Shown here: piece after piece, positions 6,927-8,970 of the stretch
Position numbering within the stretch: position 1 is the first letter of the stretch
How the letters are laid out: each line of letters begins with the position of its first letter
Assembly (NCBI GenBank): GCA_964594905.1
Contig: CAZQOI010000098.1
Coordinates: 1-8,970 of the forward strand
Direction of reading: 5' to 3'
From: Granulosicoccus sp964594905
GTDB taxonomy: Bacteria; Pseudomonadota; Gammaproteobacteria; Granulosicoccales; Granulosicoccaceae
Length of the DNA: 8,970 bases
Translations under genes and position numbers: made by a program
Notes under the pieces: generated by a model
What the model saw: only the letters and a program-made list of their open reading frames with translations
Database searches by the model: none
What the model was told of the DNA's origin: nothing

Positions 6927-6973
6927 ATACTCTTAATAATAGCGATCATTTGAGCAAAGATCGTCGACGAACC

Positions 6974-7016
6974 GCTTTTTTGATGCCTCAGCGAGTCAAA
7001 TCGCAATCAAAAAAGC
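6974..7016. promoter_or_regulatory. 11-bp perfect inverted repeat between divergent pobA and dsbA-like genes
   Basis: GCTTTTTTGAT (6974-6984) and its exact reverse complement ATCAAAAAAGC (7006-7016) flank a 21-bp spacer, with centres 32 bp (about three helical turns) apart. No T-run follows either arm, so it does not look like a terminator. The position between divergent genes and the helical phasing suggest an operator bound by a dimeric or tetrameric regulator. The A/T runs in the arms would also bend the DNA. Which gene it controls is unknown. Confidence 0.45.
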
Positions 7017-7100
7017 TCACCATTCGTTAAACGATCAGGATCGAATACCAGATCTAAGCGATTCAAACCATATTCACGACAGCATGGAGTCAAGTACCTA

Positions 7101-7823
7101 ATGAGCACGAACAGTGATTTTCTGTCCACGCCCGCATCTCCCGAATCAGAACCCGCACAGTGTATCGTGCAGCCAAAGCGTCGACACTTCTTGACGACTG
7201 CCGCCGGTCTCGGTGCTGCGACGCTTCTCGGTGCATCGCTGCCAATGGCGACCCTGCAGGCGCAATCAGCTCAGGGCTATCAAACGATCAAAACCCCATT
7301 CGCGACAAGAGATGAATCGCGAGTCGAGGTCCTCGAATTTTTCTGGTTTGGATGCCCGCATTGTTATGCATTTGAACCCGCCATCAATGCCTGGGCTGCT
7401 GCAAAACCAGAGTATGTAGATTTCATCCGCGAAGCGCCGCCCTTGAATCCATCCTGGGAACAGCACTCGCGGGCTTTTTATGCCGCTGAGGCGCTAGGAA
7501 TCACGTCAGGCTTCTTCGATGAGATGTTCAATACGATTCATCAAGATCGCAAGCCAATGAGAGATCCGAAGAAAATAGCCAGCTTTGTTGAATCACTGGA
7601 TCTTGGAGTCTCCGCCGAAAAATTCGCCAAAACCATGGAATCCTTCGCTGTGCAAACTGCCTTGCGACGCTCTATTTCATTGGCCAAACAAGCGGGCATC
7701 ACTGGGGTACCAAGTGTCGTTATCAACGGTAAGTACCTGACAGGCGGCTCAATCGCCGGTAGCCATGAAGGTATTATCCGGGCTATCAACGAACGAGCCG
7801 AATTCGAACATTCGGCTGGGTAA
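7101..7823 (+). CDS. dsbA: DsbA-family thiol:disulfide oxidoreductase with a Tat-like signal
   Basis: This periplasmic thioredoxin-fold protein should oxidise cysteine pairs in exported proteins. The active site Cys85-Pro-His-Cys88 (WFGCPHCYAFEP) is the same as in E. coli DsbA. The cis-proline is Pro204 in GVPSVVING, and an alpha-helical insertion lies between them. The N-terminus is odd: 25 polar residues, then KRRHFLTT (Arg27-Arg28) and a moderately hydrophobic stretch to about residue 56 (TLQAQS). This fits a twin-arginine (Tat) signal better than the usual Sec/SRP signal of DsbA. The start at 7101 has GGAG at a long spacing of 11, so the true start is somewhat uncertain. At 240 residues it is slightly long because of the N-terminus. 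The stop is 14-17 bp before an ECF sigma factor gene, so the two are very likely co-transcribed. A DsbA homologue of special purpose, such as Tat-exported with a narrow client set, is possible. Confidence 0.88.
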   Translation: MSTNSDFLSTPASPESEPAQCIVQPKRRHFLTTAAGLGAATLLGASLPMATLQAQSAQGYQTIKTPFATRDESRVEVLEFFWFGCPHCYAFEPAINAWAAAKPEYVDFIREAPPLNPSWEQHSRAFYAAEALGITSGFFDEMFNTIHQDRKPMRDPKKIASFVESLDLGVSAEKFAKTMESFAVQTALRRSISLAKQAGITGVPSVVINGKYLTGGSIAGSHEGIIRAINERAEFEHSAG

Positions 7824-7840
7824 TCAACGGGTAACTCTTG

Positions 7841-8362
7841 GTGGATGAGTCTCACAAGGCATTGGCAGAATTGCTGCATTCGGCATTTCGTTATGCCCAT
7901 GCCTTGTGCTCTCATTTTGAGCTCGCGGAAGATCTCGTGCATGAAGCCTGGTTGAGAGTCGTGGAATCGCACGGCCCTGAACCTGATAGAGGCCTGCTGT
8001 TTCGGGTCATTCGCAATCTGTACATAGACGAATTTCGTCACCGTCGACGCTTTCCTAAAGATAGTCTCGACAATCACGAGCATATGATCTTCTCATCCGA
8101 TGATCCGTCAAACTATGCAAGTGAAGATTTACAATTGTCAGAAGGCTTGGCAAAGCTCAGAGATGAAGAACGTGAAGCGTTGTTCCTGTGGGTGTTCGAA
8201 GGTCACACAGCTGCTGAAATAGCAACCCTGACCGATAAACCTCGCGGCTCTGTATTGAGTTTGATACACCGTGCGAAAGGTAAACTGAAGACTTATATGG
8301 AGTCTGCGCAAAGCCCAAGTCTGAGCGTTCTTAAAAATCAAGGAGACGCGCTAAATGAATGA
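7841..8362 (+). CDS. ECF-family RNA polymerase sigma factor (sigma-70, RpoE-like)
   Basis: This is a small alternative sigma factor that redirects RNA polymerase to stress promoters. Region 2 is clear: FELAEDLVHEAWLRV at about 27-41 and the promoter-melting stretch RGLLFRVIRNLYIDEFRHRRR at 51-71 (numbered from the TTG at 7838). Region 4, a helix-turn-helix, covers about 102-152, with LRDEEREALFLWV and HTAAEIA followed by a recognition helix (RGSVLSLIHRAK). There is no extended N-terminal domain, so it is a typical ECF. The start is a non-ATG codon: either TTG at 7838 or GTG at 7841, one codon apart. I prefer GTG because it is the commoner start and has GGG nine bases upstream, though that site is weak. 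It follows the dsbA-like gene by 17 bp, and its last eight bases overlap a membrane protein gene that looks like its anti-sigma factor. Confidence 0.9.
   Translation: MDESHKALAELLHSAFRYAHALCSHFELAEDLVHEAWLRVVESHGPEPDRGLLFRVIRNLYIDEFRHRRRFPKDSLDNHEHMIFSSDDPSNYASEDLQLSEGLAKLRDEEREALFLWVFEGHTAAEIATLTDKPRGSVLSLIHRAKGKLKTYMESAQSPSLSVLKNQGDALNE
8340..8345 (+). promoter_or_regulatory. Ribosome binding site of the putative anti-sigma gene
   Basis: AAGGAG lies nine bases before the ATG at 8355 and inside the end of the sigma gene. It supports that start and coupled translation of the pair. Confidence 0.6.
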
Positions 8363-8966
8363 ACACGACAAACGCGTCAAGTCTTACTATCAATCTCTGA
8401 CTCTACCCCAGTCACGACTGGATCAACTGATTGACGTAAGCACCAGAAAAAAACAGAACTCTTCGCTTTGGAGTCGTTTTCGTTTAAAGACCAAGGCCTG
8501 TGTACAGCAAGTACAACATCCACTACTTCGTGCAGGTCTTGCCGCAGCAATGATCGCAACAGTTGCTTTGTTTATACATACTTCCGGATCAGTTCAAGAA
8601 CGTGCTGACAGTACGTTTCGGGAAGTCGCCATGAACCACGGTACGCGTCTCGATCTTGAATACTACGGAGATGATCTCGCAAGCCTTGATGATTCGATGC
8701 AACAGCTCCCTTTTACGCTGGTCTTACCCGATGTTGTCAAAACGGATGTCAAACTGATAGGTGCTCGCTATTGCTCTTTGGTCGGAAATCTGTCTGCCCA
8801 CGTTAAATTTCAGGATCAAGAATCTGGCAAACCCGTCAGCCTGTTTGTCACCCGCAGCACCAGCGAACTCAAGCGCATTCAAGGTCGCAGTAACCGCATC
8901 GATGGCGTTGATGTAGAACTGTGGCAGGAAGGCGGTTTGTTTTTCGCGCTGGCGCAACAAGGTTAA
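8355..8966 (+). CDS. Putative membrane-anchored anti-sigma factor for the adjacent ECF sigma
   Basis: A 203-residue single-pass membrane protein, inferred to hold the upstream sigma factor inactive at the inner membrane. About 56 cytoplasmic residues, rich in basic residues near the membrane (WSRFRLKTK), lead to one membrane helix at about 57-76 (LLRAGLAAAMIATVALFIHT). The remaining 125 or so residues would be periplasmic. This outer part has a beta-rich look (YCSLVGNLSAHVKF, GKPVSLFVT, VDVELWQEGGLFFALA) that I associate with periplasmic domains of proteobacterial anti-sigma factors. No HxxxCxxC zinc motif is present, so it is not a ZAS-type protein. Cys49 lies on the cytoplasmic side and Cys140 is the only periplasmic cysteine. 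The gene overlaps the sigma gene by eight bases. The anti-sigma role comes mainly from gene order and topology; what it senses is unknown. Confidence 0.72.
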   Translation: MNEHDKRVKSYYQSLTLPQSRLDQLIDVSTRKKQNSSLWSRFRLKTKACVQQVQHPLLRAGLAAAMIATVALFIHTSGSVQERADSTFREVAMNHGTRLDLEYYGDDLASLDDSMQQLPFTLVLPDVVKTDVKLIGARYCSLVGNLSAHVKFQDQESGKPVSLFVTRSTSELKRIQGRSNRIDGVDVELWQEGGLFFALAQQG

Positions 8967-8970
8967 TACT

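Noticed and set aside
6884..7006. 41-residue N-terminal extension of pobA from the ATG at 7006
   Set aside because: Family members start at MRVQVAIVGGG-like sequence. The extension has no family match, and its first codon falls in the right arm of the long inverted repeat.
7541..8083. 180-codon open frame on the minus strand
   Set aside because: It runs opposite the end of the dsbA-like gene and the start of the sigma gene, both with clear motifs, so it is a shadow frame.
1..8970. CRISPR array, insertion sequence, tRNA or rRNA, phage genes
   Set aside because: I saw no regularly spaced repeats, transposase motifs, tRNA-like cloverleafs or phage proteins. The window is almost fully occupied by ordinary metabolic, transport and regulatory genes.

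Overview
The window looks like chromosomal DNA from a free-living, respiring Gammaproteobacterium, possibly marine. This rests on family resemblance: a ProU-type betaine uptake system, a cytochrome c'/cytochrome b561 pair, a Pseudomonas-like 4-hydroxybenzoate hydroxylase and a Cys-Pro-His-Cys DsbA. Base composition looks near 50% GC by eye and fairly even. I see no mobile elements, RNA genes or CRISPR, and no broken genes; one gene is cut by the window's left edge.

Region 1 (1-4308) is a ProU/OpuA-family ABC transporter for betaine-like osmolytes. The ATPase gene (proV-like, minus strand) runs off the left edge. An 86-bp gap separates it from the divergent plus-strand genes: an unusual double-length permease with two tandem ProW-like domains, then a ProX-like periplasmic binding protein. 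The binding protein keeps the tryptophans and cysteine pair of E. coli ProX. A clear rho-independent terminator (4278-4308) closes this unit.

Region 2 (4408-7016) is on the minus strand. In transcription order it holds pobA (4-hydroxybenzoate to protocatechuate), then a GTG-started cytochrome c', then a four-helix di-heme cytochrome b561 whose start overlaps the end of the cytochrome c' gene. The two cytochromes probably work together, with the membrane b-type protein passing electrons to the periplasmic c-type one. No link to pobA is evident beyond proximity.

Region 3 (7101-8966) is a tight plus-strand unit: a DsbA-like oxidoreductase with a Tat-like (Arg-Arg) signal, an ECF sigma factor 14-17 bp downstream, and a single-pass membrane protein overlapping the sigma gene, which is very likely its anti-sigma factor. 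A system coupling envelope thiol chemistry to a dedicated sigma factor is the most interesting hypothesis here.

The pobA-dsbA divergent region holds three inverted repeats: an 11-bp perfect repeat, a 10-bp palindrome and a 6-bp hairpin. They are plausible operators or leader structures. No stretch longer than 300 bp lacks a gene.
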